Shown here: piece after piece, positions 16,101 to 23,634 of the stretch
Layout: every line of letters begins with the position of its first letter
How positions within the stretch are numbered: the stretch's first letter is position 1
Assembly (NCBI RefSeq): GCF_003001955.1
Contig: NZ_PVNH01000004.1
Location: forward strand, 523,053-587,052
Origin: Prauserella shujinwangii
Lineage (GTDB): Bacteria > Actinomycetota > Actinomycetes > Mycobacteriales > Pseudonocardiaceae
Reading direction: 5' to 3'
Length of the DNA stretch: 64,000 nt
Made by a program: the position numbers and the translations under genes
The notes under the pieces: generated by a model
The model's database searches: none
What the model saw: the letters and a program-made list of their open reading frames with translations, nothing else
What the model was told of the DNA's origin: nothing

Positions 16101-18128
16101 GTCGGCTACGACCACAAGGCGATGGGCATCACCGCCCGCGGCGCCTGGGAGAGCGTCAAGCGGCACTTCCGGGAACTGGGCGTCGACACCCAGAGCCAGG
16201 ACTTCACCGTGGTCGGCATCGGCGACATGGGCGGTGACGTCTTCGGTAACGGCATGCTGCTGTCCGGGCACATCCGCCTGGTCGCGGCGTTCAACCACCT
16301 GCACGTCTTCCTCGACCCGAACCCGGACGCCGCCGCGTCGTTCCGGGAGCGCAAGCGTTTGTTCGACCTGCCGCGCTCGTCGTGGGACGACTACGACCGC
16401 TCGGTCATCAGCGAGGGCGGCGGCGTGTATCCGCGCAGTGCCAAGACGATCCCGATCACGCCGCAGGTACGGGAGGCGCTGGGCATCGACGACGACGTCA
16501 CGAAGATGTCGCCAGCCGAGCTCGTGCACGCGATCCTGCTCGCCCCCGTCGACCTGCTCTGGAACGGAGGCATCGGCACCTACGTCAAGGCGGAGACCGA
16601 GACCCACGCCCAGGTCGGCGACAAGGCCAACGACGCCGTGCGCGTCAACGGCAGCCAGCTGCGGGTCCGGGTCGTCGGCGAGGGTGGCAACCTCGGGCTC
16701 ACGCAACGCGGGCGCATCGAGTTCGCCCGCGCGGGCGGCAAGATCAACACCGACGCGCTCGACAACTCGGCCGGCGTGGACTGCTCCGACCACGAGGTCA
16801 ACATCAAGATCCTGCTCGACCAGCTCGTCGCCGCCGGGGAGCTGAACCGCGAGCAGCGCAACGAGCTGCTCGAGCGGATGACCGACGAGGTCGGCGAGCT
16901 GGTGCTGGCCGACAACTACCGGCAGAACGCGGTGCTCGGCATCAGCCGCGCGCACGCCGCGCCGATGCTGTCGGTGCACCAGCGGCTCGTCGCCGCCCTG
17001 GAGGAGAAGGGCGCGCTCGACCGCGACCTGGAGGCGCTGCCGAGCGACGCCGCGTTCGGCGAGCTGGAGCGGACCGAGGAGGGCCTCACCTCCCCGGAGC
17101 TGGCCACCCTGCTCGCGCACGTGAAGCTGGACCTCAAGGACGAGATCCTCGACAGCGACCTGCCCGACGCCGAGGTGTTCGCGCGCAGGCTGCCCGACTA
17201 CTTCCCGCGGCCGCTGCGCGAACGGTTCGCCGGACTGATCGGCCAGCACCCCCTGCGCCGCCAGATCACCACGACCCTGCTGGTGAACGAGGTGGTCGAC
17301 GGCGCGGGCGTGTCGTTCGCGTTCCGGCTCGCCGAGGAGCTCAACGCCACCGCGACCGACGCGGTGCGGGCGTACGCCGTGGTCACCAGCGTGTATGGGC
17401 TGCCCGCGCTGTGGGACAGCATCGACGGGCTCGACAACGTGGTGTCCACCGACACCGCCGACGGCATGGTGCTGGAGACGCGGCGGGTGCTCGACCGGGC
17501 GGCGCGCTGGTTCCTGACCAACCGGCCGCAGCCGCTGGCCGTTGGCGCGGAGATCAACCGCTTCGGCGAGACGGTGGGCCAGCTGCTGCCGAAGCTGGGC
17601 GATCTGCTGCGCGGCCAGGAGGCGGAGAGCGTGCGCCGCGACGCCGAGCGGCTGTGCGCCGAGGGCGTGCCCGCGGAGCTCGCCGACCGGATCTCGATGC
17701 TGCTGTTCGGTTACGGCCTGCTGGACGTCACGGAGGTCGCCGAGCTCGCCGAGCAGGAGGTGGGCCTGGACACCGAGCGCAGCCCCGTCGAGACGGCGGA
17801 GCTGTACTACGCGCTGTCCGACCATCTCGGGATCGACAACATGCTCACCTCCATCAACAAGCTGGAGCGGGGCAACCGCTGGCACGCCCTGGCCCGGCTG
17901 GCGCTGCGGGACGACCTGTATTCCTCGCTGCGGGCGATCACGCTGGACGCGATGCGGCACAGCGATCCGGAGGACCCCGCCGACGAGAAGATCGCCAAGT
18001 GGGAGCAGGCGAACGCGTCCCGGCTCGCCCGCGCCCGCTCGACCCTGCGGGAGATCGAGAGCTCCGGCAGGCTCGACCTGGCCACCCTGTCGGTGGCGGC
18101 CAGGCAGATCCGCAGTACGGTGCGCTGA
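13152..18128 (+). CDS. gdh: NAD-specific glutamate dehydrogenase, large (180-kDa) class
   Basis: 1,658 aa, the size of the L_180 class. Oxidatively deaminates glutamate to 2-oxoglutarate with NAD. The N-terminal regulatory half contains ACT-like segments (about 90-230, 420-560). The catalytic region includes RGGLRWSDR, VKNAVIVPVGAKGGFVVK and the Rossmann part VVGIGDMGGDVFGNGML. The C-terminal helical domain runs to the end. The start is uncertain: TTG 13152 has GGAGAG 5 bases upstream, whereas ATG 13161 is too far from it. It matches M. tuberculosis Rv2476c, a target of GarA/PknG control there. The thioesterase gene starts 2 bases after the stop. Confidence 0.95.
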   Translation: MPDMSSTGVSARPSSETMDAGTRRASPEQMRDELVEVTAERAPDIAELIRLYYRLIPAEEIVGDDPVDLVGAVRSHLQLAERRVPGRPVVRLLNPTSAEDGWSRESTVVQLVTDDMPYLVDSVAADLSRSGVHVHRIVHPIVVVSRDVTGNLLDVHPGADVAAPPRGSTIESWMYLEIDPISDPQRAREIENELTAVIGDVREVVEDTDKMIEAARGIAASLDSDPPPLPEDEVSGGADLLRWLAAGHFTFLGYRHYELVEEPGTGEPALRAVLASGLGVLRQDSLAARSLIAGPDSGAQALAPSLLVLTQASAPSTVHRPIYPYYVGVKTFDSRGNVTGEHRFLGMFTTSALHEDVLDIPVIERRVREVIHRAGFPMESYSGQRMLEVLQNWPRADLFSADVESLYATATGAITLADRRRLRLFLRRDPYGRFYSCLVFLPRDRYTTRSRLAMQEVLLEELEGTHLEYSTRLGETMLAQVHFTVHTEPGGAGEPDTLRIQERLNEAVRSWDDLLVEAILAERRERTGTGKALTVAGEESATELGHRYASVFPEAYKEDFTAEVALADLRKLESLNDQSDLEMTFYVHPDAAPGERRFKLYLLGEGVTLSTVLPMLQRMGVEVIDERPYEMRREDGTRSWIYDFGLRVEQRVLEQISQRDERDLQVRFQEAFAAAWHGDCEVDGFNALVLRAGLTWRQAAVLRAYSRYLRQAGSPYSQEYIENAVLAHTDIATALVRLFEIRFSLDLAEEQRQHQVDSHIAEINSLVDAVTSLDEDRILRRLMSVIVATLRTNYRVTDRDGRPRPYLAFKLDPPSVPDLPEPRPAYEIFVYSPRVEGVHLRFGSVARGGLRWSDRREDFRTEVLGLVKAQAVKNAVIVPVGAKGGFVVKRPPAPTGDPALDREAHQAEGIACYRMFISGLLDLTDNLVDGRTVPAPDVVRYDGDDNYLVVAADKGTATFSDIANEVSASYGFWLGDAFASGGSVGYDHKAMGITARGAWESVKRHFRELGVDTQSQDFTVVGIGDMGGDVFGNGMLLSGHIRLVAAFNHLHVFLDPNPDAAASFRERKRLFDLPRSSWDDYDRSVISEGGGVYPRSAKTIPITPQVREALGIDDDVTKMSPAELVHAILLAPVDLLWNGGIGTYVKAETETHAQVGDKANDAVRVNGSQLRVRVVGEGGNLGLTQRGRIEFARAGGKINTDALDNSAGVDCSDHEVNIKILLDQLVAAGELNREQRNELLERMTDEVGELVLADNYRQNAVLGISRAHAAPMLSVHQRLVAALEEKGALDRDLEALPSDAAFGELERTEEGLTSPELATLLAHVKLDLKDEILDSDLPDAEVFARRLPDYFPRPLRERFAGLIGQHPLRRQITTTLLVNEVVDGAGVSFAFRLAEELNATATDAVRAYAVVTSVYGLPALWDSIDGLDNVVSTDTADGMVLETRRVLDRAARWFLTNRPQPLAVGAEINRFGETVGQLLPKLGDLLRGQEAESVRRDAERLCAEGVPAELADRISMLLFGYGLLDVTEVAELAEQEVGLDTERSPVETAELYYALSDHLGIDNMLTSINKLERGNRWHALARLALRDDLYSSLRAITLDAMRHSDPEDPADEKIAKWEQANASRLARARSTLREIESSGRLDLATLSVAARQIRSTVR

Positions 18129-18130
18129 TC

Positions 18131-18568
18131 GTGGGCGAGTACGCGGCGCTGGTGCGGCCCCGGTGGTCGGACATGGACGCCTTCGGGCACGTCAACCACG
18201 CGAACCTGGTGACGCTGCTGGAGGAGGCCCGCGTCCCGCTGCTGTTCGACCGGGCCTCCTCGGCCGGGCTCGGGGAGTTCGCGAAGGGTATCGTCGTGGT
18301 GCGGCTCTCGGTGGACTACCGGGCGCCGATCGTCGTCCAAGGCCAGGACATCCGGGTGGTGATCACGTTGCGGGACCTGCGGCACGCCTCCTTCGCCCTG
18401 GACTACCGTGTCCACTCCGGACCGTCCGAAGCGGACCCGGTCGCAGCCACGGCGCGGACCGTGCTCGCCCCCTACGACGTCGGCGGCGGGCGGCCGCGCA
18501 GGCTGACCGAGCGGGAACGCGAGTTCCTCGCGGCCGCCCTGCCCAGCGGGGGAGTGGACGGTGCCTGA
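18131..18568 (+). CDS. Acyl-CoA thioesterase, 4HBT hotdog family
   Basis: 145 aa, GTG start 2 bases after the gdh stop, so it is probably co-translated. The hotdog-fold signature is present: RWSDMDAFGHVNHANLVTLL, with the Asp and His-Val-Asn of 4-hydroxybenzoyl-CoA-type thioesterases, followed by VVRLSVDYRAPI. It probably hydrolyses an acyl-CoA; the substrate cannot be read from sequence. It is the counterpart of M. tuberculosis Rv2475c, also directly after gdh. It overlaps the next gene by 8 bases. Confidence 0.9.
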   Translation: MGEYAALVRPRWSDMDAFGHVNHANLVTLLEEARVPLLFDRASSAGLGEFAKGIVVVRLSVDYRAPIVVQGQDIRVVITLRDLRHASFALDYRVHSGPSEADPVAATARTVLAPYDVGGGRPRRLTEREREFLAAALPSGGVDGA

Positions 18569-19196
18569 GCTGCGCATGCCGGACGCGGCCGACCGCGAGA
18601 CGCTCGGCGCGTTCATCGCCCGCGCGGTGCGGATGGACGCGCAGGCCGTGGTGCGGCTGCGGATGCGCGCCGAGGGCATCCTGGAGGCCTGGGTCGCGAC
18701 GCCGTTCGACGTGCTGGTGACCCGCGCGGTGGCGGGTGAGGTGACTCCGGCCGACGTCACCGTGTCCGGCGGCGAGCTGCTGGCGGCGCTCACCGTGTCG
18801 CCGGGGGAGCGGATGGACCCCGGACCGCCGAGGGACCTGCAGTGGCACTCGGAACTGCCGCCTGCCGCGCGGTGGCGCCCGGTGGACGAGCTGCCCGCGT
18901 CGGTGGTCGCCGACCTGGCCGACCGCGGCGTGGCCCTGGCACGGGAGAACGTCGGCCCGCACGGCACGCCGCCCGCGTCGCTGATGGACCAGACCGTGCT
19001 CACCGTCACCGGCGGCGACCTGGAGGTGAAGGTCCCGATGCGGTGCCTGTTCGCGTTGTCCGGCATGGGTTTCGTCGACGGTTCGCTCGCCGGTGACGTG
19101 GTGCGCGTGACCGCCACCGACTCGTGGCTGCGGCTCGACGCGCGGTACGGCGCCGTGGTGCGGCGCAGGCACGCGCTGCTGCCCCTGCTGCTGTAG
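18561..19196 (+). CDS. Conserved hypothetical protein (Rv2474c-like)
   Basis: 211 aa, GTG start overlapping the thioesterase by 8 bases. Soluble alpha/beta protein, MPELRMPDAADRETLGAFI at the start and PMRCLFALSGMGFVDGSLAG near the end. I recognise it by position and general sequence as the actinobacterial family represented by M. tuberculosis Rv2474c. No catalytic motif is evident. The gdh-thioesterase-Rv2474c order suggests one operon, but the functional link is unknown. It is the last gene of this rightward run. Confidence 0.8.
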   Translation: MPELRMPDAADRETLGAFIARAVRMDAQAVVRLRMRAEGILEAWVATPFDVLVTRAVAGEVTPADVTVSGGELLAALTVSPGERMDPGPPRDLQWHSELPPAARWRPVDELPASVVADLADRGVALARENVGPHGTPPASLMDQTVLTVTGGDLEVKVPMRCLFALSGMGFVDGSLAGDVVRVTATDSWLRLDARYGAVVRRRHALLPLLL

Positions 19197-19208
19197 GCAT
19201 CCGGACGC

Positions 19209-19604
19209 TCAGCGCCGCGCCCATGCCGGGGCCCAGACCGCACCGTCGGGGCGGTGCGGCCGGGTCCTCGTGAGGTGCTCGCGGAGTGCCGCGAGCGTGG
19301 GGTGCGTGTTGTCGGCGCGGCACACGAGCGCGTGCGGATAGACCGGAACCGGGTCGCGCAGCGGGATCCGGCGCAGGTCGACGTCGGCGGGCCAGACGAG
19401 CCGGGTCAGCTCGCCGACGAACGTCACCAGGCCCGCGGAGTCGGCGATCGTGTCGAGCAGCGGCTCGATGCCGAAGTCGGGTCCGGTCACCTCCACCGTG
19501 AGCCCGAACGCGGCGGCGAGTTCGTCGTAGAAGGTGGCCCACTCGGTTCCGGGCACGATGCCGGGCATCCAGATCCGGTGCCCGGCGAGGTCGGCGGGTC
19601 GCAC
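19209..19604 (-). pseudogene. LysR-family regulator remnant (C-terminal effector domain only)
   Basis: The 131 codons encode the C-terminal half of a LysR-type effector domain: ADLAGHRIWMPGIVPGTEW, then DTIADSAGLVTFVG, then RIPLRDPVPVYPHALVCRAD. The helix-turn-helix and the first half of the effector domain are absent. The frame continues sensibly upstream only to about 19615 (AAGTVRPADL), where it meets the rightward MFS remnant. A full-length gene of this family has about 300 codons. The product cannot bind DNA as a LysR protein. It is interpreted as one side of a single deletion. Confidence 0.8.
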
Positions 19605-19621
19605 GGTCCCGGCCGCGCGCC

Positions 19622-20209
19622 CGTGACCTGATCGCCGGGTGGCGGCACATCCTGGCCGATCCGGTGCTGCGACCCCTGTTTGGCAACGCGGTCGTGGTCA
19701 ACGGCCTCGTCATGGCGACCTCGCCGGTGCTGGCCGTGCTCATGCTCGGCCCGCTCGGGTTCGCCCCCTGGCAGTACGGCCTCGCCTTCGCGGTGCCCTG
19801 CGTCGGCGGCCTGATCGGCGCCCGCCTGGCGGACCCGCTCGTCCGCCGGTTCGGGCGGCACCGGGTCCTGCGGGCCGCCGGGTCGCTGCGCGCGGGCTGG
19901 CTGCTGGGGCTGGCGTTCGTCGGTCCCGGAACCGGCGGGCTCGTGCTCGTCATGGCCGTCGAGCTGGGGTTGATCACGTGCATGGGGGTGTTCAACCCGC
20001 TGCTCGCGACCCGCCGGCTCGAGCTGACCCCGGCCGACCGGATCACCCGCACCCTGTCCGCGTGGTCGGTCTCCAGCAAGGCCGCCGTCGCCGTCATGAC
20101 CGGGCTGTGGGGTGTGCTCGCCGGGCTGGCCGGCCCGCGCGCCGCGATCGCGATCGCCGGGCTGCTCGCGCTGGCCACGCCGCTGCTGCTCCCCCGGCGC
20201 GGTGGCTGA
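19622..20209 (+). pseudogene. MFS transporter remnant (C-terminal half)
   Basis: The frame RDLIAGWRHILADPVLRPLFG opens abruptly at about 19622, without a start, and continues for six hydrophobic helices to the stop at 20209. It includes the cytoplasmic-loop motif GARLADPLVRRFGRHRVLR. This is the C-terminal half of a 12-helix major facilitator protein. A GTG at 19664 could start a 181-residue fragment, but the N-terminal six helices are missing. The LysR remnant faces away from it, so the original pair was divergent and both 5' halves are gone. Confidence 0.8.
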
Positions 20210-20245
20210 CCGGCCCCGGCGCCGGGGGAGCGGCGGCGGGGCCGG

Positions 20246-20698
20246 TCAGCCGGCCGCCTGGCGGACGAGGGCGGCGATGCGCTTGCCCACCTCGGCCGTC
20301 ACGTCGGTCACGGCGAACGAGGTGGCCCACATCGGTTCGTCGTCCAGCCTCGCCTCGTCGTTGAACCCGAGCGTCGCGTAGCGTGCCTTGAACTTGTCCG
20401 CGCTCTGGAAGAAGCAGACGACCTTGCCGTCCCGGGCGTAGGCGGGCATGCCGTACCAGAGTTTCGGCGCCAGCGCCGGGGCCTCGGCCTTGACGATGGC
20501 GTGGACGCGCTCGGCCATGGTGCGGTCGGGCTCGGGCATCTCGGCGATCTTCGCGAGGACGTCCCGCTCGGCCTCCGCCGCCTTGTCCGCGCGCGACCTG
20601 CGGCGCGCCTCCTTCTTCACCTCCTGGGCGTGCTCCTTCATCGCGGCCCGCTCTTCGGCGGTGAATCCGGCGTACGTGCTGGTCGTGGTGCGGCTCAT
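20246..20698 (-). CDS. DUF1801 family protein
   Basis: 150 aa, ATG at 20698 with AAGGGA upstream. The N-terminal 60 residues are a basic/acidic helix (AEERAAMKEHAQEVKKEARR). The DUF1801 domain follows: ERVHAIVKAEAPALAPKLWY, GMPAYARDGKVVCFFQ, KARYATLGF. Some members are described as iron chaperones (Fra/YdhG-like fold), but function here is unproven. It lies 50 bases downstream of the VOC gene and is probably in the same operon; such proteins are often paired with glyoxalase-fold genes. Confidence 0.85.
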   Translation of the reverse strand: MSRTTTSTYAGFTAEERAAMKEHAQEVKKEARRRSRADKAAEAERDVLAKIAEMPEPDRTMAERVHAIVKAEAPALAPKLWYGMPAYARDGKVVCFFQSADKFKARYATLGFNDEARLDDEPMWATSFAVTDVTAEVGKRIAALVRQAAG

Positions 20699-20748
20699 GG
20701 TGGATTCCCTTCGGGTGTCGTGGTGCGGGGGCAGCCGGTGGTGGCACA

Positions 20749-21372
20749 TCAGGACCGGGCCGCCACGGAGGAGGGCTCCCAGGTGAACCCGTCCGGGTCG
20801 GTGAACGGCTCGGACGCGCCGCCGATCGCGATCCGGTGCGACCCGCTGCCTTCGGGCGACACACCGGCGTCCTTGGCGAGGGCCTTCCGCCGGTACAGCC
20901 CCAGCTTGACCTGGCCGGACTCGGCGAACTCGACGTACATGCGGCCGAAACTCTTCGCCACGGTGAGGCCGCGGTCCAGGTAGAACCGTTTGCTCGCGGC
21001 CACGTCGCGCACGCCGAGCAGGAGCACCATGGCGTCGATCCGCCGGGTGGCGGGGCCGGTGTCCTTCTTCGCCGGGGTCGCGACCTTCCAGATCGTCCCG
21101 TCCGGGGCCTGGACGACTCCGCCGTGACCCCACATCGACTTGGCGACGGGCTTGAGCGTCGTCGCCCCGGCGTCGAGGGCGGCGCCGACCAGTGCGTGGA
21201 CATCGGCGGGCTGGGACACGATGAGCGACAGGGTGAACCCGCGGAAGCCGGTGGCCGGTTCCTGCGCGGCCCGCAGGCGGAGCCGCCCGTCCAGGGCGAA
21301 GGCGGCGGTGTAGAAACGTTCGGCGGCCTTGGGGTCGGCCACCTCGAGGGTGATGGTGTCGATGCAGGTCAT
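20749..21372 (-). CDS. VOC (glyoxalase-fold) family protein, two modules
   Basis: 207 aa. Two glyoxalase/bleomycin-resistance-type modules: residues about 1-100 (TITLEVADPKAAERFYTAAF ... GGVVQAPDGTIWKV) and about 115-205 (IDAMVLLLGVRDVAASKRFY ... FTDPDGFTWE). The metal-ligand pattern is incomplete, so it may be a binding protein rather than an enzyme. It precedes the DUF1801 gene on the same strand. No signal peptide. Confidence 0.85.
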   Translation of the reverse strand: MTCIDTITLEVADPKAAERFYTAAFALDGRLRLRAAQEPATGFRGFTLSLIVSQPADVHALVGAALDAGATTLKPVAKSMWGHGGVVQAPDGTIWKVATPAKKDTGPATRRIDAMVLLLGVRDVAASKRFYLDRGLTVAKSFGRMYVEFAESGQVKLGLYRRKALAKDAGVSPEGSGSHRIAIGGASEPFTDPDGFTWEPSSVAARS

Positions 21373-21438
21373 GGCGGTAACGCTAGGCGCGGCCCGCCCG
21401 CCCGCGCTTCTCGATTCCTGACCGGTCCCGGCCGGGAA

Positions 21439-22077
21439 CTACCGCGAACCGTCCAGCAGGGCCCGCATCCGGTCGATCTCGGCGGCCTGGCTCGACAGGA
21501 CGTCCTGGGCCATCTCCAGTGCCCTCGGCTCGATCCCGTTCGCCTGCTGGTCGGCGGCCATGGTCAGCGCGCCCTCGTGGTGGGCGATCATCAGGCGCAG
21601 GAACAGCCGGTCGAACTCGGGGCCGGACGCCGCCTTGAGCGCGGCCATCTCCCGCGGTGTCGCCATGCCCGGCATGAGCCCGTGCGCGTCCTCGTGGCCG
21701 CCGTGCCCGTGCCGGTCGAGCCACTGCCGCATCGTGACGATCTCCGCATCCTGCGCCACCGCGATCCGGCCGGCCAGCGCACGCACCTGTTCGTCGGCCG
21801 CGCGATCGTCGACGAGATCGGTCATCTCGATGGCCTGGTGGTGATGCGGGATCATCATCGACATGTAGCGGACGTCGGCGGCGTTCGGCTTCGTCGCGGC
21901 CCCGCCCGCCTGGTCCGCGGGCAGCACCGTCGCCCGCTCACCGGGCCCTCCCGGCACGATCACCCCTGGCGCGTCGCCCGCCTGCCCGTCCTCGTCCGCC
22001 TGCCCGCCGGTGCACCCGGCGACCACGAACACCGCGGCCACGCATCCGGCCAGCCATCCGCGGCCCGCACGTCCCAT
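21439..22077 (-). CDS. DUF305 lipoprotein
   Basis: 212 aa. A signal peptide with lipobox VVAGC (Cys22) points to a lipid-anchored cell-surface protein. The DUF305 domain is clear: YMSMMIPHHHQAIEMTDL near the start and LMIAHHEGALTMA later, both rich in His and Met. Such Met/His-rich four-helix proteins bind metal ions, often copper. A conserved-looking MRQWLDRHGHGGHEDAHGL segment adds histidines. It stands alone, divergent from the LVIVD gene. The role in metal handling is inferred from family and composition. Confidence 0.88.
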   Translation of the reverse strand: MGRAGRGWLAGCVAAVFVVAGCTGGQADEDGQAGDAPGVIVPGGPGERATVLPADQAGGAATKPNAADVRYMSMMIPHHHQAIEMTDLVDDRAADEQVRALAGRIAVAQDAEIVTMRQWLDRHGHGGHEDAHGLMPGMATPREMAALKAASGPEFDRLFLRLMIAHHEGALTMAADQQANGIEPRALEMAQDVLSSQAAEIDRMRALLDGSR

Positions 22078-22209
22078 GGCGCACAGCGAACAGCGTGCCG
22101 CGGGCGGAAGTCAATCGCCGGCCGGCAAAAACCCTCCGTTGGTCGCTGTTGCCCGCGCCGGGGGCCGGTGAGAATCAGCCGGAATGCCCGGCGAGAGGAG
22201 AGTCCCACG

Positions 22210-23634
22210 GTGAAGAGGTCCCGGAACGCTCGTCGGCTGAGCGGAGTGCTCGTCGCGGCGGTCGCCGCGCTGACCGCGGGCGCCATCACGGCGCCCGCCG
22301 GTTCCGCGCAGGGTGAGATCCCCGGCGTCGACGAGATCGTGCACAGCCCCAACCTGCGGCAGATCGCCCACCTCGACAAACAGCCGCCGTTCGACCAGCA
22401 GAGCGCCTTCGGCACGGACATCGCCTTCACGGGCGGCCACGCGATCGTCGGCAACTACGACGGCTTCACCATCTACGACGTGCGCAAGCCGCACAAACCG
22501 CGCGTCGTCAGCCAGGTGTACTGCCCCGGTGGGCAGAACGACGTGTCGGTGTCGGGCGACCTGCTGTTCCTGTCCACCGACTACGCCCGCAGCAACGACT
22601 CCTGCACCAGCGAGCCGCTCGCGGCGTCGGACCCGTCCTCGTGGGAGGGCATCAAGGTCTTCGACATCAGCGACCTCTCCGCGCCGGAGTACGTCGCGTC
22701 GGTGCGCACCGACTGCGGGTCGCACACCCACACGATGGTGCCCGACCGCAAGCGCAAGTCGGTGCTGCTGTACGTGTCGTCGTACTCGCCCGCGCCGCAG
22801 CTGCCGAACTGTCAGCCGCCGCACGACAAGATCTCGATCGTCGAGGTCCCGCTCGCGCATCCCGAGCGCGCCGAGGTGGTCGCCACGCCGGTGCTCTTCC
22901 CGGACGGCGGCAACGAGGGCGGCACCAACCCGGACGGCACGCGCCGTGCCGCCACGAGCGGCTGCCACGACCTCACCGCGTACCCGGAGCGGAACCTCAT
23001 GGCGGGTGCGTGCATGGGTGACGGCCTGCTGATCGACATCCGCGACCGGCTCCGCCCGCGCGTGATCGACCAGGTGCAGGACAACGTGAACTTCGCGTTC
23101 TGGCACAGCGCCACGTTCAACAACGCCGGCACGAAGGTCGTGTTCACCGACGAGCTGGGCGGCGGTGGCCAGCCGACCTGCAACGCGCGGTTCGGGCCCC
23201 AGCGCGGCGCCGACGGCATCTACGACGTCACCGGCCGGGGAGCCACGGCGAAGCTGGAGTTCCGCTCGTACTTCAAGATCCCCCGGCACCAGGCAGGCAC
23301 CGAGAACTGCGTCGCCCACAACGGGTCGCTGATCCCCGTCAAGGGCCGCGACATCATGGTGCAGGCGTGGTACCAGGGCGGGGTCTCCGTGTGGGACTTC
23401 ACCGACTCGGCCAACCCGCACGAGATCGCCTACTGGGAACGGGGACCGCTGTCCGACACCGAGAACGTGGTGGGCGGTTCGTGGTCGGCGTACTACTACA
23501 ACGGCCACATCTACTCGTCGGACATCCAGAAGGGGCTCGACGTGCTCGCGATCCGCGATCCGCGCACGGCTCCGGCGAAGTCGGTGCGGTACGACGAGTT
23601 CAACGCCCAGACGCAGCCGCACTACGGCCGCTGA
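22210..23634 (+). CDS. Secreted LVIVD-repeat beta-propeller protein
   Basis: 474 aa, GTG start preceded by GAGAGGAGAG. A signal peptide (basic MKRSRNARR, hydrophobic core, cleavage near AQG) directs export. The mature part contains LVIVD-type propeller blades, seen as GFTIYDVRKPHKPRVVSQ, IKVFDISDLSAPEYVASV, LLIDIRDRLRPRVIDQV, VSVWDFTDSANPHEIAYW and GLDVLAIRDP. Several cysteines (CPGG, SCTS, DCGS, NCQP, GCHD) could form disulfides. Family function is not established, though surface or extracellular binding is usual. Its 3' end overlaps the convergent GH13 gene by 35 bases. Confidence 0.88.
   Translation: MKRSRNARRLSGVLVAAVAALTAGAITAPAGSAQGEIPGVDEIVHSPNLRQIAHLDKQPPFDQQSAFGTDIAFTGGHAIVGNYDGFTIYDVRKPHKPRVVSQVYCPGGQNDVSVSGDLLFLSTDYARSNDSCTSEPLAASDPSSWEGIKVFDISDLSAPEYVASVRTDCGSHTHTMVPDRKRKSVLLYVSSYSPAPQLPNCQPPHDKISIVEVPLAHPERAEVVATPVLFPDGGNEGGTNPDGTRRAATSGCHDLTAYPERNLMAGACMGDGLLIDIRDRLRPRVIDQVQDNVNFAFWHSATFNNAGTKVVFTDELGGGGQPTCNARFGPQRGADGIYDVTGRGATAKLEFRSYFKIPRHQAGTENCVAHNGSLIPVKGRDIMVQAWYQGGVSVWDFTDSANPHEIAYWERGPLSDTENVVGGSWSAYYYNGHIYSSDIQKGLDVLAIRDPRTAPAKSVRYDEFNAQTQPHYGR

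Noticed and set aside
11178..17960. A very long open frame on the minus strand opposite the solenoid gene and gdh (over 2,200 codons)
   Set aside because: It mirrors the codon bias of the genuine plus-strand genes, has the composition of an antisense shadow (His/Arg/Asp/Val rich) and no ribosome site or family motif.
18561..19196. Treating the Rv2474c-like gene as part of the decayed LysR-MFS segment
   Set aside because: The gene is intact, overlaps the thioesterase gene and matches the conserved order. Decay starts only after 19200.
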